A program made the translations under genes and the position numbers. Positions 8,998 through 17,743 of a stretch of 64,000 bases of DNA are shown here, piece by piece (position 1 is the stretch's first letter; every line of letters begins with the position of its first letter). The stretch is taken from contig NZ_CP121110.1 of NCBI RefSeq assembly GCF_029625315.1, positions 3,729,001-3,793,000 of the forward strand, written 5' to 3'. A model generated the notes under the pieces. That model saw only the letters and a program-made list of their open reading frames with translations. It was not told the DNA's origin and ran no database searches. The stretch comes from Flavobacterium ginsengisoli. Lineage in GTDB: Bacteria; Bacteroidota; Bacteroidia; Flavobacteriales; Flavobacteriaceae.

Positions 8998-9069
8998 ACT
9001 TTTTTTGGCAAAATAAATCATATCTCTTTAATTATTGTAGTATTTGTCTTTCTTTTTTTTGAATGTGTC

Positions 9070-9272
9070 GTTCCGCTGGAACTTTTGGAATTATTAATTA
9101 TATTATTTTCCACGGATTAAAATCCGTGGCTACAATATTTAAACGTTCCTACGGAACTTTGTCAAATGTTTATTTGTAAAAGAGCCATTGGCTCGAAATA
9201 TTTTGTAGGGCCGGATTTTAATCCGGTTAACAATGAAAAAAATCCGCATTTAATTTGAAGAGCCATCGGCTC
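9070..9272. repeat. REP-like hairpin cluster next to the RAYT gene
   Basis: This 326-base gap (8998-9323) has no gene but holds at least six short palindromes of three types. Type 1 is GTTCCGCTGGAAC (9070-9082) and GTTCCTACGGAAC (9145-9157). Type 2 is GAGCCATTGGCTC (9182-9194) and GAGCCATCGGCTC (9260-9272). Type 3 is CCACGGATTAAAATCCGTGG (9110-9129) and CCGGATTTTAATCCGG (9211-9226). Each type keeps its arms while the loop varies, as expected of REP elements. Confidence 0.8.
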
Positions 9273-9323
9273 GATTCATATTTTAATCCCAAATTTTAAT
9301 CTAGCCGTAACATTTAATTTCTA

Positions 9324-10766
9324 CTAAAAAAACCAAGTAGCTACAAAAATTGCTGTAATCACACAAATCAAATCTACCAAAAGCATCGTGCCTAAAGCGT
9401 AACGGGTGTTTTTGATATTTACCGATCCAAAATAAACCGCAATTACATAGAAAGTACTTTCGGCGCTGCATTGGAAAATACTGCTTAATCTTGCCGTTAG
9501 AGAATCGGCTCCAAATGTATTCATAGAATCAATTAAGAAACCTCTTGAACCAGCAGAACTAAATGGGCGCAGCATGGCAACAGGAAGTGCATTGGTAATT
9601 TCTTTATTTACTCCCATATTCGAGAAGACAAAAGCAATTCCGTCACTGATAATTTCAAATAAACCGCTGTTTCTAAATAGCGAAATTGCAACCAGCATTC
9701 CTAAAACATAAGGAAAAATTGTAACTCCTGTTTTGACTCCGTTATTGGCTCCAACAACAAAAGTATCGAAAACAGTCGTTTCAGCTTCTTTGAATTTCTT
9801 TTCATGTCGGAATGAGAAAATCAAAGTAAATGCTATGATCGCAATTAAGATTAATCCAGAAAGATTAGAGGTAAAATAGTTTTTTCCAATCAAATCCAAA
9901 TGATTTACATACATCAGTAACCCCACAATTGCAAGCAATTAAAACCATTAAACCAATAAGAAGAGAGGCGCTTTTGAAATTGATTTTCTGTTTGATTCCA
10001 ACAATCAAGAAAGCGAGCAATGGTGCCGATAAACGAAGTTATGATACAAGGCAACATTACATCGGCAGGATTACTTGCGTTTGCGGCAGCTCGATAACCA
10101 ATAATAGAAGTTGCAATTAAAGTCAATCCAGAAGCGTGAAGACACATAAACATGATTTGTGCATCACTCGCTTTGTCCTTTTCGGGATTTATTTCCTGTA
10201 AACTTTCCATAGCTTTTAATCCAAATGGAGTTGCAGCCGAATCTAATCCCAAGAAATTGGCAAGCAAAATTTAAAGTCATATAAGATATCGAAGGGTGAT
10301 TTTGTGGAATGCTCGGAAATACCTTAACAAAAACCGGACTCAGTGCTTTTGCTAATTTTCCAGAAGCTCCAGAAACGATTAAAAGTTCCATCAAACCACA
10401 GAAAAAAGCTAAATAAGCGATAAGCGGCAGAATTAAATCAACCAAAGTGCTTTTACAAGTTGGCAATAAACCATCAGATTTTTGAAGTCCGCTATAAATT
10501 TTTACGGTTTTGTTTTTGTAAACATACGTTGTATCGGCATTTAGTGTATCACGATTGATAATCATGGTCTGATCTGGCGCTTTCTTAATACTGTCTTTTA
10601 AGAAAGCAGGAAGTTCTTCAAGGTATTTTTCAGAAACTAAAATAGGATCATCTTTTTTTCCATTTAAAATAGAATCAATGGTATACGTATTGGCAGTAAA
10701 CAAACTGACTACAATAAAAACAATCGAAGAAATAAAAATCGCTAACCAAAATCTGCTTAATACCAT
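9324..10766 (-). CDS. SpmA/SpmB-like nucleoside-recognition membrane protein (three frameshifts)
   Basis: Three overlapping open frames (10164-10766, 9914-10267 and 9324-9938) together encode one polytopic membrane protein with the order of a fused SpmA and SpmB. The first part ends in TLNFA(A)NFLGLDSAATPFG, the SpmA signature region. The last part carries the PFSSAGSRG and QCSAESTFYVIAVYFGS motifs of SpmB. The breaks are at 10260-10265, 10013-10018 and 9931-9936, each an added base at what should read GCAGC. Removing the three bases gives a 479-residue protein. The family has a gate-like nucleoside-recognition domain. In non-sporulating bacteria the transported substrate is not known. Confidence 0.8.
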
Positions 10767-10876
10767 AATTGTAATTTTTTGTAAATGTAATTATTTAGCA
10801 ATAATACGCATAAAGATTTTAGGAGTGAAACCCGAAGTAAGAGTTATAAGCAACAAAATTTTTATAAAAATTCAGA

Positions 10877-11950
10877 TTATTCAATAACAATTTTGGTTCC
10901 CAAATAGGTTTCAAAAGATTTAATTCCTTCAAATAAGATGTGTTTTTTGTCGGTTTCGATTTCTTTGAAAAGCTCCGTTTCTATTTTAGCATGATCTTTT
11001 TTGATTGTCCTTTTCCAAATGCCGATCACTTTTCCATTTTCTAAAATTATGGGTTTAAAGATGCCATTATTAGTAAAAACTTTCGATTGATGATCTGTTT
11101 GAAAAGAAGCTTCTCGTGTTTTATACGAAATCAGGATCTCATCAAAAGCGGGAAGAAAATGTACGATTTCGCGAAAGTTATCTGTATTGTTAATGTCTTT
11201 TTTAAGCCAATATTGCTGATTATCAATAGTAATTTTGTTTAATTGCAACTCTATTGCGTTAATTGCTTTTTGGCAAATTGTGGGAGCAAAACCCGACCAC
11301 CAAGAGAAATCAAGTACTGTTGCAGGACCATGACTTTCAAAATAACGTAAAGCAAGTTTGGCTAAAGCTTCTTCTTTATTTAGTTTGGAGTTTGGTTTAG
11401 AAACTCTTTCTTCGAGCAAAGCATACGTAATTTGTTTGCCTTTCATTTCTCCATTGCAGACTAAACCATCCAATTCGGCATTCATCATAATGGCGGCACT
11501 CAAGAAATCGGCGCTTGAAGTTTTCTTGATGCCAAGTTCCTGCATGATTTCATCTCGAGTCAAATGATTGTTTCCTGCCAATAGTTTTTCGATAGAAGTA
11601 TTAGCTTGGTTTAGCTTTTTCTCATCAAAACTATATTTTTTAGTCGCAGAAGAAGTGAAACGTTTTACTTGCGGAGCCGAAAGATCCAGCATCCAATAAA
11701 TATCATCAGGAGAAACAAAATGCCAAGTCGGACGCAGAATATGAGTTCGGATAATTTTGCCCGAATTTATAGCCTCTTCAATCTCTTTTTCGCCAGCATC
11801 ACAACGAGAACCAATGGCCCATTTTGCCATTGCATAATCTTGAGCCTGCATAGCACCAAGATGTTTTACAATTTCTTGTGGCGAACAAGAAGTTGTTTTA
11901 TAAAGCTTTTGCGAAACCAAACGGTAATGCGAAATTTCGTCGTGTGTCAT
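10877..11950 (-). CDS. winged-helix DNA-binding protein, AlkZ/HTH_42 family
   Basis: The 357-residue protein matches the HTH_42 family that includes the DNA glycosylases AlkZ and YcaQ/AlkX. The N-terminal LGAMQAQDY segment has Q35-x-Q37, the catalytic QxQ pair of AlkZ-type glycosylases, and RPTWHFVSPDDI follows near residue 75. The family forms three tandem winged helices and a beta barrel around DNA. By family it could remove alkylated bases or unhook crosslinks, but the substrate is not shown here. It stands alone with the opposite-strand gap on one side and the PolB-type exonuclease gene on the other. Confidence 0.85.
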   Translation of the reverse strand: MTHDEISHYRLVSQKLYKTTSCSPQEIVKHLGAMQAQDYAMAKWAIGSRCDAGEKEIEEAINSGKIIRTHILRPTWHFVSPDDIYWMLDLSAPQVKRFTSSATKKYSFDEKKLNQANTSIEKLLAGNNHLTRDEIMQELGIKKTSSADFLSAAIMMNAELDGLVCNGEMKGKQITYALLEERVSKPNSKLNKEEALAKLALRYFESHGPATVLDFSWWSGFAPTICQKAINAIELQLNKITIDNQQYWLKKDINNTDNFREIVHFLPAFDEILISYKTREASFQTDHQSKVFTNNGIFKPIILENGKVIGIWKRTIKKDHAKIETELFKEIETDKKHILFEGIKSFETYLGTKIVIE

Positions 11951-12033
11951 TTTTAGACCATTTAAGTCGTTGAAGTTTATTTTAACACGATGGTTAAAAA
12001 TCTTAGCATCTTAGTAGCTTAGCAACTTAAAAG

Positions 12034-12747
12034 CTATACATGAATAATCTCTTCATCAATCAATAAATCTTCTCGACGCAAGCGCAAGAAAACCTGAGCA
12101 ACTGCAATGGTGTCTTTTTCGCAATAGGTAATGATTCGGTCAATATCTTTTTCAACATAATAGACATGTGCAACCTGACTTCCGTCAATATCACCTTTTG
12201 GAGAAGGAACTCCAAGAATCTTGGTGAGCAATTTTAAAGATGTAAAATGCTTATAATCGCCAAATTTCCATAATTCTAAAGTATCCAAATGCGGAACTTC
12301 CCAAGGCTTTTTACCAAATAAATTCAGTTTATCTGGAATTGCCATTTGATTGATAATCATCCTTCTTGCAATAAACGGAATATCAAATTCTTTTGAATTA
12401 TGCCCACACATCAAATGCTGCGGCTGATTAAAATGATTGTTAACCAGATTCGAAAAGTCTTTTAGAATTTTCTTCTCATCGCCAAAAAATGAGGTAACTC
12501 TAAAATTTCTAATATCTCCTTTGATCGTAAAAAAACCAACCGAAATGCAAATTATCTTTCCAAATTCAGCCCAAATTCCAGCACGTTCGTAAAATTCTTC
12601 GGGAGAAAACTCGTCTTTTCGTTGATATTGCGTTTTCAAGTCCCAAAGCGTTTGCATTTCAGCGTCAAGCGAATTGAAATTCTCTTCTTCAGGAACTGTT
12701 TCTATATCAAGAAATAAAATGTTATTTAGGTTTATTTTTTCAATCAT
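12034..12747 (-). CDS. 3'-5' exonuclease, PolB-type (DNA_pol_B_exo2)
   Basis: The 237-residue protein has the DEDDy exonuclease motifs: FLDIETVPEE near residue 13 (Exo I), GHNSKEFDIPFIARR near residue 120 (Exo II), and YCEKDTIAVAQV near residue 213 (Exo III with Y-x3-D). It is a stand-alone relative of the proofreading domain of family B polymerases. It probably trims single-stranded or mismatched 3' ends in repair. It lies in the same direction as the winged-helix gene and the alkyltransferase gene, which suggests a loose DNA-repair group, although the gaps hold repeats. Confidence 0.88.
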   Translation of the reverse strand: MIEKINLNNILFLDIETVPEEENFNSLDAEMQTLWDLKTQYQRKDEFSPEEFYERAGIWAEFGKIICISVGFFTIKGDIRNFRVTSFFGDEKKILKDFSNLVNNHFNQPQHLMCGHNSKEFDIPFIARRMIINQMAIPDKLNLFGKKPWEVPHLDTLELWKFGDYKHFTSLKLLTKILGVPSPKGDIDGSQVAHVYYVEKDIDRIITYCEKDTIAVAQVFLRLRREDLLIDEEIIHV

Positions 12748-12749
12748 AT

Positions 12750-12800
12750 TTTTTTTGCCACGAATTCACGGATTGAACTAATTTTGATTCTGTATAAATG
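12750..12800. repeat. dispersed repeat, GCCACGAATT type
   Basis: The gap holds TTTTTTTGCCACGAATTCAC and the following ACTAATTTTGATTCTG, the same unit seen several times at 29.95-30.3 kb. Confidence 0.6.
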
Positions 12801-12872
12801 TACACAAATTTAAATTTTTAATCTATCGTAAATAAAAATTGAGATGAATTATCCTGCTTTTTTGACAACAAA

Positions 12873-13349
12873 TTAAAACAAACTTTGCTGTGGAGATGGG
12901 CTTTCATGTTCCAAAAGCCATTTTTTACGAGATAACCCTCCAGCATATCCAGTCAAGGATTCGTTTGTTCCAATCACGCGATGACAAGGAACTACAATCC
13001 AAAGCGGATTTTTACCATTTGCCGAGGCTACAGCGCGAATTGCTTTTACATCTCCAAGTTTTTTGGTCTGATCCATGTAACTTACCGTTTTTCCGTACGG
13101 GATTTCCAATAAAGCTTTCCAGACTTTCTGCTGAAATTCGGTTCCTTGCGGATTCAGTTTTAAATCAAAATCGGTTCTTTTTCCTTCAAAATATTCATTT
13201 AATTGCAAAACTGCATTTTGTAAAACTTCTGGAATAGTTTCTGAAACCTCATTCGTACCAATATCAGAAACAGAAATTACCGAAATGCCGTTTTCATCTC
13301 CAATGATTTTGGTGATTCCGAGAGGCGAATTGATGAAAACTGTTTCCAT
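12873..13349 (-). CDS. methylated-DNA--protein-cysteine methyltransferase
   Basis: This is a 158-residue suicide repair protein that takes the alkyl group from O6-alkylguanine. The acceptor is C122 in IVVPCHRVIG, and the helix-turn-helix with IRAVASANGKNP precedes it. The N-terminal ribonuclease-like domain is short, as in Ogt. The last five residues QQSLF resemble a beta-clamp binding peptide, which is noteworthy for this family. It is in the same direction as the exonuclease gene at 12034. Confidence 0.95.
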   Translation of the reverse strand: METVFINSPLGITKIIGDENGISVISVSDIGTNEVSETIPEVLQNAVLQLNEYFEGKRTDFDLKLNPQGTEFQQKVWKALLEIPYGKTVSYMDQTKKLGDVKAIRAVASANGKNPLWIVVPCHRVIGTNESLTGYAGGLSRKKWLLEHESPSPQQSLF

Positions 13350-13444
13350 GATTTTTTGAATTTTAACCGCAAAGAAGCAAAGTTCGCAAAGTTTTTTAAA
13401 ACTATGTAAGTAATTTAAGTTTTTGCACGACAGTTTAGACGATT

Positions 13445-13508
13445 GTCACCCTGAGCGAAGTCGAAGGCTTATGAAAACGAAATGGGCTTCGACTTCGCTC
13501 AGCCTGAC
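13445..13508. repeat. inverted dispersed repeat (CTGAGCGAAGTCGAAG)
   Basis: CTGAGCGAAGTCGAAG at 13451-13466 pairs with its exact complement near 13487-13502, and GTCA/TGAC extends the arms imperfectly. The same sequence is widespread between genes of many Bacteroidota. Just before it (13362-13400) is a copy of the AACCGCAAAG repeat. Confidence 0.75.
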
Positions 13509-13516
13509 AGTAAGAT

Positions 13517-14333
13517 TTAATAATCTCCCAATCTGAATTTATAATCTAAAACGGTTTCAATTTTTTCACTTGAAATTACCTTTTTAATATTCGATTTTTC
13601 TGAACTAAAATTTGGTAAAGGCAAATTCATTTTGGTAGCTTTTTGAGTGTAGTAATCCTTTCTTGACAGATGAAAGGGCGCAACGGCATTAAAAACCTCA
13701 TTCCATTTAGATTGATTTAGGATTTCTTCAATAATACCAATACAATCTTTTTGATGAATTAAATTAACAGGAGCATCTGGATTTTCTAGGTTTTCTTTTC
13801 CTGCTAAAAACTTAACAGGATGACGATCTTCGCCAATTAAACCTCCAAAACGAAGAATTGTAGTTTCAAAGTTTTGATTTTGTCTGCAGAAGCTTTTCGA
13901 CTAAAAACAATTGTTTACCACTTTCCGTTTCTGGATTCGGAATGGTTTCTTCTGCTATAAAACCATTATCATCACTATAAACAGAAGTCGAACTTACAAA
14001 AAGCACTTTCTCAACCGTTGATTTTTCTATAAACGGAATTAAATTTTTGATTTTATCTACAAAAGCTTTCTTTTCAGAATTAGGATCGACTGCTCTTAAT
14101 TTTGGCGGAATATCTATAATTAAGATTTCGCTTTTTGCTAAAAAAGAATCAATGTTTTGAGAAACTTCTTTTTCTTCAATTTCAACCAAAAACGGATTTA
14201 TTCCCGCATCTTTTAGAATCGAAAGTTTATTCTCTGAAGTTGTAGATCCGTTTATCGAATTGCCTTTCGTAATTAATGTTTTTGCTAAAGGAAGTCCCAG
14301 CCAGCCACAGCCTAAGATGCTAATTTGTTTCAT
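13517..14333 (-). CDS. YeeZ-like NAD(P)-binding protein (frameshifted)
   Basis: The protein starts MKQISILGCGWLGLPLA, a Rossmann nucleotide-binding fingerprint that closely resembles E. coli YeeZ, and has FVSSTSVYSDD near residue 105, like short-chain epimerases. The frame stops at 13866 after LLQTKSKL. Another frame continues as NFETTILRFGGLIGEDRHP and ends in FRLGDY at 13517. One T too many in the run at 13878-13881 explains the break, and the restored protein has 271 residues with LLQTNQNFETT across the joint. The ATG at 14333 is preferred to one 42 bases upstream because the glycine motif then begins at residue 8. Its reaction is unknown. Confidence 0.82.
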
Positions 14334-14426
14334 TTTTTTAAGGTTACTGCAATTAATAATCTCGCAAAGTCGCAAAGTTTAATTTTCTTTATTTGCGTGA
14401 TTAAAAGTCACAGAGATATTCTTTGG

Positions 14427-14876
14427 TTACAAAGTTAAAGTAAATCGGACTTTGTCTTTTCCTTTTGCGCCCATTCTGTTATAAAATTTAATCGCTCTTG
14501 TATTGAATTCCGGCGTTTGCCATTGAATGTTAACGCAATTGTTTTGTTTTCCTATTTCTTTTAATCTCTCGATTAAGATTTCTCCAATTCCAAAACCTCT
14601 GGTTTCTTCTTCCAAGAATAAACAATCCATGTAGAGAAAGTTTTGTGCGTTCCAGGTCGAAAAATCAAACGTATAAGAAGTGTAACCAACAATCGTTTCG
14701 TTTGTAGCCACAACCAAGCAAAATAATTTTGGATTTTGGCCAAATAAAGCGTTTTTTAAACCATCTTCTTTTCCTTCAGGAGAAAACTCAGCTTTTTCAA
14801 ATTCTGCGTGTTTTTCAATTAAAACAAGTAGTTTGGGCAAATCTGTGATTTCACAGTTTCTTATTGAATATTCCAT
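14427..14876 (-). CDS. GNAT family N-acetyltransferase
   Basis: This is a 149-residue acetyltransferase. The acetyl-CoA loop is ETRGFGIGEILIERL near residue 95, and FYNRMGAKGKDKVRF is the usual C-terminal beta-strand region. It resembles diamine and amino-acid acetyltransferases in size and in LFLEEETRG, but the substrate cannot be told. Its start overlaps the end of the LysR gene by 16 bases, so the two are probably co-transcribed. Confidence 0.85.
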   Translation of the reverse strand: MEYSIRNCEITDLPKLLVLIEKHAEFEKAEFSPEGKEDGLKNALFGQNPKLFCLVVATNETIVGYTSYTFDFSTWNAQNFLYMDCLFLEEETRGFGIGEILIERLKEIGKQNNCVNIQWQTPEFNTRAIKFYNRMGAKGKDKVRFTLTL

Positions 14877-15763
14877 TGTAAGTTAATTTCATTTTGTAAA
14901 AAGCTAATGAAATGATGAAAATAATCGGGATAACTTTCTTTAGCACGTGTGGCAATAAAGTGTTTTCTTTTCAATCCATTTTTTCCAACTTTCACTGCTC
15001 GTAAAGAAGTGGTTTTTAAATAGGGTGTAAATGCCCATTTTGCCATTGACATCACGCCCATATCGGCTTTAACCATTTCGAGCGAAGCTTCGGTTAATGG
15101 CATTGGCGTTATTTTCTTCGGATTTACTTTGGCAGGAGCCAAAAGAAATTGGTGAATAGTAACGGTCTCCAAAGGAAGTGAATGAATAATCAAATGTTCG
15201 TTGATGAAGTCTTCTGCAACTACATATTTTTTATCAGACCAAGCATGGTTTTCTGAAACTACCATAACCATTTCATCCTGAAAAAGCTCTTGATATTTGA
15301 TGTTGCTGTCTTTTATCTGATCGCTTACAATGGCAATGTCAATGGTGTTTTCCAGCAATTTTTGCAACGGAATATGAGTCGCCTCGGCTACGATTTTCAA
15401 TTCTACATTCGGATATAAAAGATGAAATTGCTTTAAAACCGAAGGAAGCCAATGATAACTTGAGAAACATTCAGTACTGATTCTGATTTCGCCATGTTCA
15501 CCAAAGACCATTTGTTTGATTTGAGTTTCGGTTTCGGCAAGTTTATTCAGTATTTCGTTGGCAATTTCGTAGATTTTTTCACCAGCTTTTGTAAGCACTA
15601 ATTTTTTGTTTGTTCTTAAAAATATGGCGGTTCCCAATTGATATTCGGCTTCTTTAAGCTGATGGCTCAAAGCCGATTGTGTTAAATGAAGTTTGTCGAT
15701 CGCTTTTGTGATGCTTCCTTCTTCGACAATTGCTTTGATCAATTTTAAGTGGCGTATTTCCAT
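14861..15763 (-). CDS. LysR family transcriptional regulator
   Basis: The 300-residue protein begins with a winged helix-turn-helix at residues 1-60 (MEIRHLKLIKAIVEEGSITKA, then LHLTQSALSHQLKEAE) followed by a periplasmic-binding-like effector domain. It is of the MetR-like branch by its HLHLTQSALSHQ spacing. The ATG at 15763 is chosen over an upstream ATG at 15784 because the helix-turn-helix normally starts there. It is divergent from the rhodanese gene at 15910, and LysR proteins usually control the divergent neighbour, so the rhodanese is the likely target. It overlaps the GNAT gene. Confidence 0.9.
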   Translation of the reverse strand: MEIRHLKLIKAIVEEGSITKAIDKLHLTQSALSHQLKEAEYQLGTAIFLRTNKKLVLTKAGEKIYEIANEILNKLAETETQIKQMVFGEHGEIRISTECFSSYHWLPSVLKQFHLLYPNVELKIVAEATHIPLQKLLENTIDIAIVSDQIKDSNIKYQELFQDEMVMVVSENHAWSDKKYVVAEDFINEHLIIHSLPLETVTIHQFLLAPAKVNPKKITPMPLTEASLEMVKADMGVMSMAKWAFTPYLKTTSLRAVKVGKNGLKRKHFIATRAKESYPDYFHHFISFLQNEINLQWNIQ

Positions 15764-15872
15764 TTTTGAAGAATTAATACGCAAAGTAACAAAATTTTAG
15801 ACTGGCTTTGGTATGAAAAAAAGTAATGCTCATGATGAATTCTTTTCGTTTTTATGGTGTTTGATGTTCATC

Positions 15873-15880
15873 TACTTTTG
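15873..15880 (+). promoter_or_regulatory. -7 promoter element of the rhodanese gene
   Basis: TACTTTTG matches TAnnTTTG and lies 29 bases before the ATG at 15910. There is no TTG at -33 spacing, which fits a promoter that needs the divergent LysR activator. That dependence is inference. Confidence 0.45.
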
Positions 15881-15909
15881 GAAAAGTAAAACATTAAAAC
15901 CTAAACAAC

Positions 15910-16305
15910 ATGGAAGCACAAATTAAACATTATGAAAACAAGTTAGCTTTTGAAATGGATCCGTCAGATTTATTCGAAGCTTTAAATAATGGTGAAAAAA
16001 TAATCGTAATCGATGCCAGAAGAGCTTTTGGTTATGATGAAGAGCATATTCCGAATGCGATTAATATTCCGCATCGCGAAATGAATCTAGAAACGACAAA
16101 GGATTTAGATAAAGATGTTTTGTATGTAACGTATTGCACCGGAATTGGCTGTAACGCGTCTACAAAAGGAGCTTTGAATATGACGAAATTAGGTTTTAAA
16201 GTAAAAGAGCTAATTGGCGGACTGGAATGGTGGAAAATCGACGGATATGCAACCGAAGGAACAAAAGGCGAAAAACAAGGTTTAAAAATAGAATGCGCTT
16301 GTTGA
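15910..16305 (+). CDS. rhodanese-like sulfurtransferase
   Basis: This is a 131-residue single rhodanese domain. VIDARRAFGYDEEHIPNAINIP (residues 33-54, shown here only as landmarks VIDAR and HIPNA) matches the domain core. The active-site loop is CTGIGCNAS, with the persulfide cysteine C76 and a second cysteine C81. Residues 120-131 end in ECAC, a further cysteine pair. It would carry sulfur as a persulfide in the cytoplasm. It is divergent from the LysR regulator. Confidence 0.88.
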   Translation: MEAQIKHYENKLAFEMDPSDLFEALNNGEKIIVIDARRAFGYDEEHIPNAINIPHREMNLETTKDLDKDVLYVTYCTGIGCNASTKGALNMTKLGFKVKELIGGLEWWKIDGYATEGTKGEKQGLKIECAC

Positions 16306-16367
16306 TTTTGAGTTGCAAAGGTTCAGAGAAACAAAGGCGTAAAGGTTTCTCAACATATCTTAAAAAA

Positions 16368-16398
16368 ACAAAAGCACTATGAAAATAGTGCTTTTTAT
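16368..16398. terminator. bidirectional terminator
   Basis: AAAAGCACTAT pairs with ATAGTGCTTTT around GAAA, and runs of A and T flank it. It lies between the rhodanese gene and the convergent SRPBCC gene. Confidence 0.8.
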
Positions 16399-16421
16399 CT
16401 TGGTGTCTCTAAACTTAAATT

Positions 16422-16841
16422 TTACGATTCTATTAAAGCTTTTAAGCCTTGTAAAATCGGATTCTCTTCGCCTTGCGGTTCTTCTTGAACTGCGCCTGGA
16501 CGATTATCTTCTTGAATTATTTCAAGTTTTGTTTTCTGATTTTCTTCAGATAAAACATAATTCATTATAAAATAATTCTCCGGTTTATCTTCTAAACCAG
16601 GTCTTGGAAAAAACAGAGAGTATTTGATTTTCTGATTTGGAACAACTTCTAAAACAGTTCCCCATTGTTCAAAAACTTGACCATCCCATTCATTTCTAAA
16701 TCTGATTTCGCTTCCAGTTTTCCAAGTCGTAAGCAAATCGCTTCCGTATTGCCATTGTTTGACTAATTCTGGTTGTGTTAATGCATTCCATACTTTTTCA
16801 ACTGATGCATTTAAAACGATTGTAGAAATATTTGTTGCCAT
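16422..16841 (-). CDS. SRPBCC (AHSA1-like) domain protein
   Basis: This 139-residue protein is a START-like helix-grip fold. It has the family opening VLNASVEKVWNALTQPELVKQW and the middle WKTGSEIRFRNEWDG, given here as the landmarks VWNALT and WKTGSE. The fold binds hydrophobic ligands or Hsp90, but no ligand can be named. The gene starts two bases upstream of the stop of the TPR gene at 16844, so it is likely the distal gene of that operon. Confidence 0.88.
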   Translation of the reverse strand: MATNISTIVLNASVEKVWNALTQPELVKQWQYGSDLLTTWKTGSEIRFRNEWDGQVFEQWGTVLEVVPNQKIKYSLFFPRPGLEDKPENYFIMNYVLSEENQKTKLEIIQEDNRPGAVQEEPQGEENPILQGLKALIES

Positions 16842-16843
16842 GT

Positions 16844-17713
16844 TTATTCTATTTTAACGTTGTTTTTCTCAGCGATTTTTTTGAATAAATCTTCTTTGTT
16901 TTCCGATTTCATTTTCTGATAAATAGCACCAAGGAGTTGTTCAGAATCTTTCGCATATTCAGAATTTTCGTTGGTATAAATGATATGTGCAATAAAAATA
17001 TTATCTAATGCTTTTTCATCGTCTTTGAGCATGAAATAGTTCTTTCCTGCACCAAAATAACCTTCGGCGTTGTCTGGATGATATTGAATTAGTTTTTCGT
17101 AATAACCGATCGCGGTTTTAAAATCAGATTTTAAAGTATAAACAACTCCAATGTTCATTAAAGCAAAATTTCCTTCGGGATAAATCTCTAGTGATTTTTT
17201 GTAATATTTAATGGCATTATCATAATCGTTTAACTGTCTATAAGAAACAGCAATATCATCAAGTGCAAGAACAAAGTTTGGATCTGATTTTAAAGCCAGC
17301 TGAAAACTCTCAACAGCCATTTTATAGTTGTTCTGACGCATAAAATCTTTTGCAATTATATAAGAGTTCTGTGCGTTTTTGTCTTTTGATTCACTATAGA
17401 AAATATTGTCTTTGTTTTCTATTACTTCTGGAACTAAGTTTGGACATTTTTTTGAAATGATACCTTGAACTCTCAGAATCATGCCTTGAATGCCCTCAAC
17501 TGTATTGATAGATTCTCTCACTTTTGGATCTTTATCTGTCAGAATCAGTTCGCCCATTGGTTTAGTTAGACAGTCCCTAAAAACATCTTCAGTAATTTTT
17601 GAACTTTTTTCTAAACACTCGCATGCTTTTGCCGCTATTTTTTCTTCGACATTTTGTGCATTAAGTGCTAGAAAGCTGTTGAAAGTCAAGAACAACACGA
17701 AGTTTTTTTTCAT
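16844..17713 (-). CDS. secreted TPR protein
   Basis: The 289-residue protein has a signal peptide (residues 1-19, ending LNAQ) and an N-terminal part with cysteines in KACECLEKS and DCLTKP. About four tetratricopeptide repeats follow at residues 120-260 (for example ALDDIAVSYRQLNDYDNAIK and MNIGVVYTLKSDFKTAIGYY). It is probably periplasmic and works as a protein-binding scaffold. It sits between the M28 peptidase and the SRPBCC gene, all in one direction. Confidence 0.85.
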   Translation of the reverse strand: MKKNFVLFLTFNSFLALNAQNVEEKIAAKACECLEKSSKITEDVFRDCLTKPMGELILTDKDPKVRESINTVEGIQGMILRVQGIISKKCPNLVPEVIENKDNIFYSESKDKNAQNSYIIAKDFMRQNNYKMAVESFQLALKSDPNFVLALDDIAVSYRQLNDYDNAIKYYKKSLEIYPEGNFALMNIGVVYTLKSDFKTAIGYYEKLIQYHPDNAEGYFGAGKNYFMLKDDEKALDNIFIAHIIYTNENSEYAKDSEQLLGAIYQKMKSENKEDLFKKIAEKNNVKIE

Positions 17714-17743
17714 TTTAAATGATTTTGGGTTAGTCCAATTTCC

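Noticed and set aside
8536..9323. Active insertion sequence
   Set aside because: Only a single small HUH protein is present, with no defined element ends and no partner gene. The surrounding hairpins fit REP sites better.
11655..11680. Third copy of the GGAGCCGAAA leader motif
   Set aside because: GGAGCCGAAAGATCCAGC lies inside the coding region of the winged-helix gene, lacks GAGTAGG and is explained by codons.
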